Part shown: one piece after another, positions 1 to 10,524 of the stretch
How positions within the stretch are numbered: position 1 is the stretch's first letter
How the letters are laid out: every line of letters begins with the position of its first letter
Assembly: GCF_002575655.3 (NCBI RefSeq)
Contig: NC_053036.3
Coordinates: forward strand, 196,634,788 to 196,698,787
Length of the DNA stretch: 64,000 nucleotides
Reading direction: 5' to 3'
Source: Aegilops tauschii subsp. strangulata
Taxonomy: Eukaryota > Streptophyta > Magnoliopsida > Poales > Poaceae
Notes under the pieces: generated by a model
Database searches by the model: none
What the model was told of the DNA's origin: nothing
The model's input: only the letters and a program-made list of their open reading frames with translations
Translations under genes and position numbers: made by a program

Positions 1-2165
1 GGGAATTCGTCTTGGATGGCGCCGACTGCCGGCCGAGCCGCCGGCTGCTGGAGGGCTGGAGGCGGCGGACCGGGAGGCGGAGGCGGCAGCATCCCCTCGC
101 CCTTGGCGATGCGGGTGAGCGAATGGCATTTCCGGGTCGTGTGGTTGGACGGCTTCGCGCCGCTGTGGAACTTGCAGGGGGCATCAAGAGCCTGTTCGTA
201 GGAGAAAGCCGGCTGCCAAGGCGGCCTGCCACCCTTCTTCTTGGGAGCGGGCCGTTCTTCGGGCTGCTCATCTTCAACGGTGGCCACCTGCCGACTGGAG
301 GAAGTCGGCATGGGGGCCTTGCGCTTGTGGTCGTTCTGGTAGGGGCGCCGATTAGGGTCACCAACCGGCGTCTTAGGAGCCGGAGCAATCACCTTCCCCG
401 AGGCGTCTACTCGGAGCTCGTTCTTCATTGAGTCGGCTGTGGCGTACTTGTCAGCGATGACCAGTAACTCGTCGAGGGTAGCCGGCTCGTCGCAGAGGAG
501 TCGGTGCTTGAGGAGGGTGCCCTCTCGGCACCCGGCGGTGAAGTACTCGATGGCCTGGACCTCATGCACCCCCTCGCAGGAGTTGCGGAGCTCGGCCCAC
601 CGCGTGAGGTAGTCGCGGATCGACTCGTTGGGCCCTTGGATGCCGAGGGAGAGCTGGCGAGGCTTGGGAGGCCGCTTGTAGGTGCTGGTGAAGTTGCGGA
701 ATAAGACTTCCGTGAAGTCCAGCCAGCTGTTGATGCTGTAGGGCTTGAGGCTGTTGAGCCATGTGGGTGCCGTGCCTTGCAGCATGAGGGGGACGTACTT
801 CACGGCGACGCGCCGATTGCCGTTGGCTATGCTGACGGCCGTGGAGTAGTCGATGAGCCAATCTTCCGGCTTCACTGAGCCGTTGTACTTGGGTGTGTCT
901 CTGGGGAGCGAGAACCCTTTGGGGAAGGGCTCGTCGCGGATGCGGGGGCCAAAGCATGGCGGGCCGACATCGTCTTCTTCTTCTAACGCCAAGGATCGAG
1001 CAAGGCGGTCGATCCTGTGGCAGGCGTCGTTCTCGCCGACTCCTTCTCGGCGGCCGAGTCGGTCGCCAAGAGTCGGGTGTGTGATAGGCGGCGGAGTGAG
1101 GCGTCTTTCTCTTCGAGGCGGGGGAGGAGGCAGATTTCCTTGGTGCTCTACTGCTCGAGGGCGGACCTCCGCGTCGCGCTCGATGGTGATGCGAGTCCAG
1201 CTGCGGCTGGCAGCCGGCTCCTTGTCTTTCTTCTGGCGTGCGCCGCTCGCAGTCGGCGAGCGGGACGTCGCGGCGTGCTCCCGGCGCGGGGGATGACTAT
1301 CAGCACGGGCGCCGGCTTTGTGCCGTTCTGCAGCCGCGTCGATCAGCTGCTGAATCCGTCGTGTCATGTAAGGGAGCTCATCGGCTCCCAGCCCATTGAG
1401 CTCTTCTGCAGCCGCCTGAGCGGCTCGCAGATTCTCGAGCGGGGTGGCGTAGACGGGGCGATCTGCCCCCAGCATGCTGGCGACGGCCACGCCGCGCTTC
1501 TGGACGAAGCCGGCTCGGCTCGGGCCGCTAGGCGGCGGCGTACCGAAGGCGGCGCGGTCGACTTCGCGCTGGTGGGCCTCGGTGAGGCGTCTCATCGAGG
1601 CTATCTTCTGGCCCTCCGCGATGAGGGCGAGGCGGCGTGCCTCCAGGGTCTCGGCGTCGGCATCGGCCGGGATGGGGACGGAGAGGTCGTCCATCGCCGC
1701 TTGCAGGGCGTCGTGGGCGTTCTCGCCCGAGTTGGCGACGTGGCTGATGACCAGCACTTCGGTGACAGCGCTGCTGCCGCTGTCAGCTCGAGGGAGGGGA
1801 TCGTCGAAGACCACCACGTCGGAGGGGTAGGCGTCAAGCGATGCTGTGTCGGAGTCGACAAGCATTGGGTCGGTGGAGCCGACCGACTCCACATCTGCAG
1901 CAGGCTCGCTGGAGACGTGAAGCTGGTCGAGGAGGCTGATGAGGCGGCTCTCGGGGTAGTCCGTGCCTGCGTCGGACGCAGGCTCGTCGGAGATGCGAGT
2001 CTCGCCGAGCAGATCGGCGAGGCAGCTCGCAGCGCAGGCGTCGTCGACGCCTTGCAGCGCGTCGAGGCAAACGCCATCGGGCGCAGCAGGCTGGCTGCGC
2101 TCGCGAGGGAGGAAGAGGGTTCCCGTCCAGAACAGGTCTCCGGACGACGGTGCACCTGGCCCCAT
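1..2165 (-). CDS. gypsy gag polyprotein, open to window edge
   Basis: Gag forms the cytoplasmic virus-like particle in which the element RNA is copied. The minus-strand frame starting with ATG at 2165-2163 has no stop through base 1, at least 721 codons. The first 400 or so residues are acidic, then Arg/Lys and Pro rich. A retrotransposon gag core lies at about residues 420-565 (windows 900-470), with the typical order KYNGSVKPEDW, APTWLNSL and TYKRPPKP. At about residues 665-682 there is a C-x2-H-x7-H-x4-C cluster, a variant of the zinc knuckle, followed by a Pro-rich tail. The ATG lies inside the primer-binding site, so the leader is essentially the LTR transcript. An open frame of this length in such GC-rich DNA is also antisense to several long chance frames. 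Intactness suggests a recent insertion. Protease and polymerase must lie left of the window. Confidence 0.85.
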   Translation of the reverse strand, partial: MGPGAPSSGDLFWTGTLFLPRERSQPAAPDGVCLDALQGVDDACAASCLADLLGETRISDEPASDAGTDYPESRLISLLDQLHVSSEPAADVESVGSTDPMLVDSDTASLDAYPSDVVVFDDPLPRADSGSSAVTEVLVISHVANSGENAHDALQAAMDDLSVPIPADADAETLEARRLALIAEGQKIASMRRLTEAHQREVDRAAFGTPPPSGPSRAGFVQKRGVAVASMLGADRPVYATPLENLRAAQAAAEELNGLGADELPYMTRRIQQLIDAAAERHKAGARADSHPPRREHAATSRSPTASGARQKKDKEPAASRSWTRITIERDAEVRPRAVEHQGNLPPPPPRRERRLTPPPITHPTLGDRLGRREGVGENDACHRIDRLARSLALEEEDDVGPPCFGPRIRDEPFPKGFSLPRDTPKYNGSVKPEDWLIDYSTAVSIANGNRRVAVKYVPLMLQGTAPTWLNSLKPYSINSWLDFTEVLFRNFTSTYKRPPKPRQLSLGIQGPNESIRDYLTRWAELRNSCEGVHEVQAIEYFTAGCREGTLLKHRLLCDEPATLDELLVIADKYATADSMKNELRVDASGKVIAPAPKTPVGDPNRRPYQNDHKRKAPMPTSSSRQVATVEDEQPEERPAPKKKGGRPPWQPAFSYEQALDAPCKFHSGAKPSNHTTRKCHSLTRIAKGEGMLPPPPPGPPPPALQQPAARPAVGAIQDEF

Positions 2166-2176
2166 AGTGGGCGCCA
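2158..2176 (-). other. tRNA primer-binding site of the left-edge gypsy
   Basis: Two bases inside the LTR end, the minus strand reads TGGCGCCCACTATGGGGCC, the usual form and position of a gypsy primer-binding site. Similar grass gypsy sites are complementary to a tRNA-Arg 3' end as far as I recall; this assignment was not checked. The gag start codon ATG is inside the site. Confidence 0.75.
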
Positions 2177-2178
2177 AA

Positions 2179-3351
2179 TGTCGGGTGGTTGGTGCGACAT
2201 ATGCCAATGGGTGGCTTATCATTGTGGGTGCCAATAAGACGTCGCCGGTGCCTGGAAACGGGATGAGGCGAAGACATGCACGCCGGCGGATCTTACCCAG
2301 GTTCGGGGCTCTCTGAGGAGATAACACCCCTAGTCCTGCTCTGCGGGGTCTCCGCATGATCACTAGATCAGTAAAAGCTAGCTACAATCGCTCCTAGGGT
2401 TGTTTGGGTTCAAGGGAGAAGAAGAACAAGGCTAGCTCTCACTTCTCTCTATCTATGGTGTGTGTGTTATGCTTAGAAGCCAACCCTTTGCATGGGTGCT
2501 CCGGGGGGTTTATATAGGCCAACCCCCCGGGGGTACAATGGTAATCAGGCCGGGCACTGGTCCCAGCCGTCAGTGTCTACGCTCGCCGGCTTCTCCGCCG
2601 GCTGTTGGGTCCCGCCGACTGGTGGGTCCCGCCGGCTGCCGGCTTCTTGGTCGACAGGCCGGCCCCACCGCCTAGGGTCTTGTCGGCGGCTACTTACTGT
2701 AGCCTCGCCCCTGATGATGAGGGCTTCGTTGAGGTAAGCGTGGCTACAGTGGGCCGCCTCGGGGGCTCTCACTGTAGCCTTACCTCGTCTTGTCTCCTTA
2801 ATGTGGCTCATGCTTCGAGGGAGGGGGTAACCGGCTTCTAGGGGCCGGCTACGCCCTCGGCCGACTGGGGGAGGCCGGGCCGCCTTCACGCCTCTCTCTG
2901 GCTGAAGGGGCCCGCCGCCCGTGGGCCGTACGGGAGTCCGTCGTGGATGACGTTGAGGCTAGCATGGCTACAGTGCCGAGCCGAACGGGAGACGGCCGTC
3001 CCGTACGGTCTCCTGTGGCCATGCCTGCCTCGGGCTTCGGGGGTAGTGGGCCGCACTGTGGCCACACCCCATCTTGTCGCCGTTATGTGGGTGTAGCTTT
3101 GGTGGTTGTGGTCTCGGCCGGCTTCTTGGAGTCGGCGCTCTTCGAAGCCGGCTTCCTGGAGTCGGCCACCCCGCGGATATCCTGGGGGGGAGGTTGCTGA
3201 GGCTGGGCCGCCTCCCGTGAGTCGGCTTCGGGGGTAGCCGGCCAGGGGAGGTGGTCCAATGCTTGGAGTGCTTGGAGGCCCAAAGGCCTGATAATTTTTC
3301 TGAAGAACCAGGGGTAGTCGGTTAGGCTACCCGTGGCCATTTACTCCGACA
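2179..3351 (-). repeat. 5' LTR of the left-edge gypsy (1173 bp)
   Basis: The repeat is bounded by TGTCGG at 2179 and CCGACA at 3346-3351, a 6-bp perfect terminal inverted repeat. It is rich in GCCGGC-type motifs, with short near-repeats (for example around 3117-3170). The minus-strand TATA box is near 2510-2516, leaving about 330 bp of transcribed R-U5 before gag. Only one LTR is in the window, so age cannot be estimated. Confidence 0.85.
2501..2530 (-). promoter_or_regulatory. LTR TATA box inside a perfect inverted repeat
   Basis: CCGGGGGGTT (2501-2510) and AACCCCCCGG (2521-2530) are perfect 10-bp inverted arms. The 10-nt loop holds TATATA; on the minus strand the box reads TATATAA. It lies at the expected place for the LTR core promoter driving gag. 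Confidence 0.65.
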
Positions 3352-5872
3352 TGAATGGTCTATTCTTGTTAAATCTCGATCGTAGTGATACACATATTCA
3401 TAATGCCAAAAGATGTAAAATTGATAATGATAGTGCAACATACTTGTGGCACTACCATTTAGGTCATATTGGTGTAAAGCGCATCAAGAAACTCCATGCG
3501 GATAGACTTTTGGAATCACTTGATTATGAATTGGTTGATACTTGCGAACCATGCCTCATGGGTAAGATGACTAAAACTCCATTCTCCAAAACAATGGAGC
3601 GAGCTAATGACTTATTGGAAATAATACATATTGATGTATGCAGTCCAATGAGTGTTGAGGCACGCGGTGGGTATCATTATTTTCTAACCTTGACAGATGA
3701 TTTGAGTATGTATGGGTATATCTACTTGATGAAACACAAGTCTGACACATTTGAAAATTTCAAAGAATTTCAGAATGAAGTGGAGAATCATCGTAGCAAG
3801 AAAATAAAGTTTATACAATCTGATCGTGGAGGCGAATATTTGAGTTACGAGTTCTGCCTTAATTTAAAACAATGTGGAATTGTTTCACAACTCACGCCAC
3901 CTAGAACACCACAGCGTAATGGTGTGTCCGAGCTTCGTAACCGTACTTTATTAGATATGGTGAATTCTATGATGTCTCTTACCGATTTGCCTTTATCATT
4001 TGGGGTTATGCATTAGAGACAGCCGCATTCACGTTAAATAGGGCACCATCTAAAATCTGTTGAGATGACACCGTATGAACTATGGTTTGGCAACAAACTT
4101 AAGCTGACATTTCTTAAAGTTTGGGGATGCGACACTTATGTCAAAAGGCTTCAGCCTGATAAGCTCGAACCCAAATCGGAGAAGTGCGTCTTTAGAGGAT
4201 ACCCCAAAGAAATTATTGGGTACACCTTCTACTACAGATCCGAAGGCAAGATCTTTGTTGCTAAGAATGGGTCCTTTCTAGAGAAGGAGTTTCTCTCGAA
4301 AGAAGTGAGTGGGAGGAAAGTAGAACCTGATGAGGTAATTGTACCTTCTCTCGAATTGGAAAGTAGCACATCAGAGAGATTCATTCCCGTGATGTCTACA
4401 CCAACTAGAGAGGAAGCTAATGATAATGATCATGAAACTTCAGATCAAGTTACTACTGAAGCTCGTAGGTCGACCAGAGCACGTACCGCACCAGAGTGGT
4501 AGAGTAATCCTGTCCTGGAAGTCATGTTATTAGAAAATGGTGAACCTACGGATCATGAAGAAGCTATGATGAGCCCAGATTCCAACAAATGGCTTGAGGC
4601 CATGAAATCTGAGATAGAATCCATGTATGAGAACAAAGTGTGGACTTTGGTGGACTTGCCCGATGATCGGCAAGCCATTGAGAATAAATGGATCTTCAGG
4701 AAGAAGACACACGCTGATGGTAATATCACTGTCTATAAAGCTTGACTTGTCGCAAAAGGTTTTCAACAAGTTCAAGGGTTTGACTACGATGAGATTTTCT
4801 CACCCATCGCTATGCGTAAGTTTGTCCGAATCATGTTAGCAATTGCCACATTTTATGACTATGAAATATGGCAAATGGATGTCAAAACTCAATTCCTTAA
4901 CGGGTTTCTTAAAGAAGAGTTGTATATGATGCAACCAGAAGGTTTTGTCAATCCTAAAGGTGCTAAAAAGTGTGCAAGCTCCAGTGATCCATTTATGGAC
5001 TGGTGCAAGCATCTCAAAGTTGGAATATATGCTTTGATGAAGTGATCAAAGCATATGGTTTTATATAGACTTATGGTGAAGCCTGTATTTACAAGAAAGT
5101 GAGTGGGAGCTCTGTAGCATTTCTAATATTATATGTGGATGACATATTATTGATTGGAAATGATATAGAATTTCTTAATAGCATAAAAGGATACTTGAAT
5201 AAGAATTTTTAAATGAAAGACCTTGGTGAAGCTACTTACATATTGGGCATCAAGATCTATAGGGATAGATCAAGACGCTTAATAGGAATTTCACAAAGCA
5301 CATACCTTGACAAAGTTTTGAAGAAGTTTAAAATGGATCAGTAGAAGAAAGGGTTATTGCCTGTGTTGCAAGGTGTGAAGTTGAGTAAGACTCAATGCCC
5401 GACCACGGCAGAAGATAGAGAGATAATGAAAGTCATTCCCTATGCCTCAGCCATAGGTTCTATAAAGTATGACATGCTGTGTACCAGACCTGTTGTGTGC
5501 CTTGCCATGAGTCTGGCAAGGGGGTACAATAGTGATCCAAGAGTGGATCACTGGACAACGGTCAAAATTATCCTTAGGTACTTAAAGAGGACTAAGGAAA
5601 TGTTTCTCGGTTATGGAGATGATAAAGAGTTCGTCGTAAAGGGTTACATCGATGCAAGCTTTGACACCGATCCAGATGACTCTGAGTGTCGGTCTGGATA
5701 CGTATTGAACATGAGAGCAATTAGCTAGAATAGTTACATGCAGAGGATTGTAGACATAGAAATTTGCAAAATACATACGGATCTGAATGTGGCAGACCCG
5801 TTGACTAAACTTCTCTCACAAGCAAAACATGATCACACCTTAGAACTCATCGGGAGTTAATCACATGGTGAT
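3352..5872 (+). pseudogene. copia pol: integrase, reverse transcriptase, RNase H (decayed)
   Basis: The fragment starts inside the GAG-pre-integrase zinc domain (HLGHIGVKRIKK, then a CxxC at 3544-3553). The integrase core keeps its three acidic positions: Asp in HIDVCSP, Asp in QSDRGGEY and Glu in GVSELRN. The reverse transcriptase box YVDD is at 5132-5143. Damage: a 1-bp loss near 4001 compensated by a 1-bp gain near 4052; in-frame stops at 4500, 4743 and 5342; more stops near 5067 and 5210; a frameshift near 4966; and an internal RNase H deletion at about 5710, which removes the region between the GYIDASFDT part and the final DLNVADPLTK. No translation product can be full length. Confidence 0.88.
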
Positions 5873-5909
5873 GTGAACTAGATTATTGACTCTAGTGCAA
5901 GTGGGAGAC

Positions 5910-7855
5910 TGTTGGAAATATGACCTAGAGGCAATAATAAAGTAGTTATTATTATATTTCCTTAATCATGATAAAGGTTTATTATTCATGCTAGAATTGT
6001 ATTGACCCAAAACTTAAATACCTGTGTGGATACATACACAAATACCTTGTCCCTAGTGAGCCTCTACTAGACTAGCTCGTTGATCAAAAGACGGTTAAGG
6101 TTTCCTAACCATCGACACATGTTGTCACTTGATAATGGGATCACATCATTAGGAGAATGATGTGATGGACAAGACCCATCCTTTAGCTTAGCATATGATC
6201 GTTCAGTTTATTGCTACTGCTTTCTTAATGTCGAATACATATTCCTTCGACCATGAGATCATGCAACTCCCGGATACCGCAGGAATTCCTTGTGTGCTAT
6301 CAAATGTCACAACGTAACTGGGTGATCATAAAGATGCTCTATAGGTATCTCTGAAGGTGACTGTTGAGTTGGCATGGATCGAGATTGGGATTTGTCACTC
6401 CGTGTTACGGGGAGGTATCTCTGGGCCCTCTCGGTAATATAGCATCACAAGAAGCTTGCAAGCAAACACTACAGGAATCAGCTATTTTGCCGTCTGCCAT
6501 GGCGGACGGCAAAGGCATGAACGGCGGACGGCAAAGGCCTTTGCCGTCAGCCGCGGATGGCAAAAGGCTCCGGCAAAGTAGGCTACGGTAAACAGCTGCT
6601 TTGCCGTCTGCTTCCTGGGGGCCGGGGCGACGGGGCCCCGGGGCGGGGGGGGCGGCGGGGCGGCGGGGCCCCGGGGCGCCGGGCGGCGGCGAGTGCTGGG
6701 GGCGGCGGCGGTGGGGTGGGATGTGGGGTGGGATGTGTGGTGGGATGTAGTGCGCGTCGCCGAGGAGAGAGAGGGAGAGAACAGAGAGTAACGGGCGGGG
6801 GTACGGGCCGTTAGGTAGTCTCCTCTTTGCCGTCCGCCACTATTTGACGTCCGCCCTTTTGCCTCTTTGCCGTCTGCTGGCAGACGGCAAAGTGGTGGGG
6901 CGTTAAGTTTTCCCCAAACGGGCGGGGGGTGGGGGCCACCTCTCTCTTTGCCGTCCGCTGGCGGACGGCAAAGAGCCCGCGGATGGCAAAGAGCTTCTTT
7001 GCCGTCAGCTAGCAGACGGCAAAGAGCTGGCAGATGGCAAATTAGCTGATTCCAGTAGTGAAAGTGACTAAGGAGTAAGTTACGATATGACGTATTATGA
7101 AACGAGTAAATAGACTTGCCGGTAACGAGATGGAACTAGGTATGGAGATACCGACAATCAAATCTCTGGCAAGTGACATACCGACAGACAAAGGGAACTA
7201 CGTATGTTGTCATAAAGGTTCGACTGATAAAGATCTTCATAGAATATGTAGGAACCAATATGGGCATCCAGGCCCCTCTATTGTTTATTGACCAGAGAAG
7301 CGTCTCGGTCATGTCTACATCATTGTCGAATCAGTAGGGTCCGCACGCTTAACGCTCGTTGATAATATAGTATTATATGAGTTATGTGAAATAGTGACTG
7401 AATGTTGTTCGGAGTCCCCGATGAGATCACGGACATGACGAGGAGCTCTTGAATGGTCCGGAGGTAAAGATTGATATATATGATAATAGTATTTGGTCAC
7501 GGGAAAGGTTTTGGGAAGTATCGGGTATTTATTGGAGTGCCGAAAGGGGCTCCGGGAGGCCACCGGTAAGCGGTGGGACTAATGGGCCAAAAGGGAGGAG
7601 CACACCAGCCCACAAGGGGGCTGGTGTGCCCTATCTCCCCTGCCCACGCGCCAAGCAAGGAGGGAAGAAAAGGGGAGGCGCCCTAAGGCAGGCAGCCCCT
7701 TTCCTTCCCCACATGTCCATATATGGAAGGGGGCGCGGCTAGGCGGGCGCCTAGGGCAGACGCCGGCCACTTGGGGTGCGCCCTAGTGCTTCCTCCCCTC
7801 CCCCCTCCACCTAGATATACGAGAGGAGGAAGAGGGGCAACACACGCTCTTGGAA
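5910..7855 (+). repeat. 3' LTR of the Angela-type copia, interrupted and truncated
   Basis: It starts with TGTTGGAAATATGACC after the polypurine stretch and shows the copia LTR landmarks shared with 25140-26830 (TAGGAGAATGATGTGATGG, CAACGTAACTGGGTG). It is split by the CACTA element at 6467-7060. It fades out near 7855, just after a CTAGATATACGAG box that could be its TATA region. The U5 end is missing here; 26836-27305 may be a lost end of this or a similar LTR. Confidence 0.8.
6467..7060. mobile_element. miniature non-autonomous CACTA transposon (594 bp)
   Basis: The left end CACTACAGGAATCAGCTA and the inverse of the right end (CACTACTGGAATCAGCTA) are near-identical inverted repeats. A 3-bp duplication AAA flanks it (6464-6466, 7061-7063). 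Many direct and inverted copies of TTTGCCGTC(T/C)GC fill the subterminal parts, the usual binding-site array of CACTA elements. The core (6610-6720) is very G-rich. There is no transposase, so it must have been moved by a related element. Confidence 0.9.
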
Positions 7856-8836
7856 AATTTACAGCTCAAATGGAGGAGCCTAGGTGTCACTTACTTTGCA
7901 AAGTACCACGCTAGAGAGAAATATGAATGTTGAATATGGACTCAAATGAATGAATGGATTGATCTGAAATTTGGAGGAGGATGATAATTTGGGCATATGA
8001 AGGCACTGTAAAAATTTCATACCATTTGGATAAATAAAAATGGTACTTCCTTCACAGTGTTTCCCACTAAACAAAAAATTGGGGAAAATGTTGAGGGAAA
8101 TTGGCTAGATTAAATGAGCTAAAATTTGGTGGAGGGAGGTTATATGTGTAGGGTCATGTCTTGGTAAAATTTTAGAAATTATAAATTAACAGAAAATATA
8201 GTTGCTTCACAAACTAAAAATATTACCAGAAACAAAGATTGGATGGAGAGCTCACATGTATTTTTATATGGGGCTCAATTTTTGTGGAGAGATATGATTT
8301 GGGAATATAGAAGATATGGCAAAAATTCAGCTCATTGGGATATGCCTAGCTAGTACTTCCTTCAAAATGGTTCTAGTTGAACAGAAACTTTGGAAATTTG
8401 TCGAGGAAGATTTACAAGGCAAATGGAGCTGAATATTGTCATGAGACAATGATTTGGATAGTAAAGAATGCCCAATTTTTTGGGAATTTTAATAATGACA
8501 AAAAATAGGCTCCTTCACAACCCGGGGCAAAAATTGACACATAGGCAAAACTGGTGAGGTGGCGCCTAGTCATAGTAATGCACCACAATTTACAAGGCTA
8601 TGACCATATATATTGGTCGTTATCAGCTAGAAATAAGGCAGTCGACCAGTGCTATTTGCTTTACGACATTTTGTGTAAGGAAATTACGACCTTTCTGACC
8701 AAAATGGTCGTTATGGTTTAGGGTTTGGAGCCCCTAAACAACTTTTGACCAATTGCTCTCAAATGGTCGTAGATTTATGACCAATTCTTCCAGGGTCACT
8801 GATAGAAGGTCAAAAGTTGACATATTTCTAGTAGTG
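7856..8836. mobile_element. CACTA transposon end, truncated
   Basis: The right end reads CATATTTCTAGTAGTG at 8821-8836, so its inverse begins CACTACTAGAAATATG, a classic CACTA terminus. Inside the end are repeated GACCAAAATGGTCGT-like motifs on both strands (8640-8815), and further in three or four diverged repeats of roughly 160-330 bp spacing with the theme TTTACAAGGCAAATGGAGC. No left terminus was found, and the junction with the copia LTR near 7855 is approximate. No coding capacity is seen. Confidence 0.7.
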
Positions 8837-10190
8837 AAAAGACAAAGGATGGGCCAAAGAAGTACCAGAGTGGTGCCCCGAGGTGGGCACAACCCACCTG
8901 GGCGCGCCTGGGGGCCCAGGCATGCCCTGGTGGGTTGTGCCCACCTTGATGGCCTCCCGCACCGCCTCTTTTCTCTATAAATACCGCAATATTCCAAAAA
9001 CCCGAGGACAGTCGACAAAACACAATTCCAGCCGCCGCAAGTTCCAGAAACCACAGATCCAATCTAGACACCATCACGGAGGGGTTCATCATCCTCATTG
9101 TTGCCTCTCCGATGATGCGTGAGTAGTTCATTGTAGACCTACGGGTCCATAGTAAGTAGTTAGATGGCTTCCTCTCTCTCTCTCTTTTGATTCTTAGTAC
9201 AATGGTCTCTTGGAGACCTATTTGATGTAAATCTTTTTGCGGTGTATTTGTTGGGAGCCGATGAACTTTGAGTTTATGATCAGATCTATGTTTTTATCCA
9301 TGAAAGTTATTTGAGTCTTTTGATCTCTTATATGCATGATTACTTATAGCCTTGTATTTCTTCTTCGAATCTTTGGTTTAGTTAGGCCGACTAGATCGAT
9401 TTTTCTTGCCATGGAAGAGGTGCTTTGTGATTGGTTCAATCTTACGGTGCTTAATCCCAGTGACAGAAAGGGAAATGATACGTATGTATCGTTGCTATTA
9501 AGCATAACAAGATGGGGTCTATTCCTACATGAATAGATCTTGTCTACATCATGTCATCGTTCTTATTGCATTACTCCGTTTCTTCATGAACTTAATACAC
9601 TATATGCATGCTAGATAGTGGTCGATGTGTGGAGGAATAGTAGTAGATGCAGGCAGGAGTCGGTCTACTAATCTTTGACATGATGCCTATATAATAATCA
9701 TTGCCTGGATATCCTCATAATTATTTGAAGTTATATCAATTTCCCAACAGTAATTTGTTTACCCACCGTATGTTATTTCCCTCGAGAGAAGCCACTAGTG
9801 AAATCTACGGCCTCGGGGTCTCTTCTTTATCATATTTGCCTTCGAGATCTATTTTTGTTTGCTTTTATTTTCAGATCTGTTAATCCAAAAACCCAAAAAT
9901 ACCTTGCTGCAATTTACTGTTATTTATTTTATCTCGCGTTCTCGCGAGATCTATTTATCCAATCTACTACAATTTTATCTATCTTTTTACCTGGGAGGGA
10001 TTGACAACCCCTCTTTTATGTCTGATTGCAAGTATTTGTTCTTTGTGTGCAGGTACCGTTTACGTAGTGTTGCGTGGTTATCCTACTAGTTCGATAACCT
10101 TGGTCTCATCACTGTGGGAAATACCTACCGTAGTTGTGCTGCATCATCTTTTCCTCTTTGGGGAAATACCGATGTAGTTCAAGCTGCATC
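8837..10190 (+). repeat. Athila-lineage gypsy LTR fragment (5' truncated)
   Basis: The fragment matches, in order, the solo LTR at 38242-39805: a GC-rich palindromic part, TTCTCTATAAATACC (TATA box near 8969-8985), TGATGCGTGAGTAG, and the long TTTGTTTACCCACC stretch. It ends CAAGCTGCATCA at 10190. About the first 300 bp of the LTR are missing at the CACTA border. Confidence 0.8.
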
Positions 10191-10522
10191 ACGGGTCTAT
10201 TTCCTATCATATTAAATCTAAAAATATCTTGCTGCATTTTTTCTTTCTTTATTTTTTTGTTTTAGTAAGATCTATTTATCAGATCTCATACAATTTAATC
10301 TATCTCAATACCGTTGAGGGATTGACAAGCCCTTCACGCGTTGGTTTGCAAGTATTTGTTGTTTGTGTGCAGGTGTTGTTTACATAGTGGTTCTTGGTTC
10401 TCCCACTGGATTGATAATCTTGGTTTAATTAATAACTAAGGGAAATACTTACCTTTGTCGTGCTGCATCATCCCCTCCTATTCGGGGAATTACCAACGCA
10501 GATACAAGCAATCAGTCGCTGC
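10191..10522 (+). repeat. second, diverged copy of the Athila-type LTR U5 end
   Basis: From CGGGTCTATTTCC the sequence repeats the last part of the preceding LTR (compare about 9815-10190): AAATATCTTGCTGCA, AGATCTATTTATC, GAGGGATTGACAA, GTGTGCAGGTG and GCTGCATCATCCC. The two copies are clearly diverged, so they are either two elements or an old duplication. A Stowaway MITE follows directly. Confidence 0.7.
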
Positions 10523-10524
10523 TA

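Larger units (their letters stand above)
1..3351 (-). mobile_element. Ty3/gypsy retrotransposon, 5' portion, runs off the left edge
   Basis: On the minus strand the order is LTR (3351 down to 2179), primer-binding site, then an open gag frame that leaves the window at base 1. The LTR ends are TGTCGG and CCGACA. The element interrupts a copia pol frame that resumes at 3352, so it is younger than that copia element. The 5-bp host duplicate should begin at 3352 (TGAAT); its partner lies outside the window. The gag carries a C-x2-H-x7-H-x4-C cluster like that of the Fatima-like element at 35849, which suggests a Tat-type gypsy lineage (inference). The family name is not recognised. Confidence 0.88.
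3352..7855 (+). mobile_element. Angela/BARE-type copia remnant (pol and 3' LTR)
   Basis: This old plus-strand copia element lacks its 5' part because the left-edge gypsy is inserted in it. A decayed pol (3352-5872) is followed by a polypurine stretch AAGTGGGAGAC (5899-5909) and a 3' LTR starting TGTTGGAAATATG at 5910. The LTR was later hit by a miniature CACTA (6467-7060) and is lost after about 7855. The pol is closely similar to that of the better-preserved element at 18587-26830. Confidence 0.85.

Noticed and set aside
1017..2237. A 406-codon plus-strand frame
   Set aside because: It is antisense to the unbroken gypsy gag frame in GC-rich DNA; its Arg/Gly/Ala-rich product has no domain.
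1601..2277. Two minus-strand frames (199 and 147 codons) over the gag start
   Set aside because: They are other frames of the gag region; the third frame continues to base 1 with gag motifs and explains the codon pattern.
6481..7040. Regularly repeated TTTGCCGTC words, considered as a CRISPR-like or satellite array
   Set aside because: Repeats occur in both directions with uneven spacing and are bounded by CACTA ends and a 3-bp duplication.
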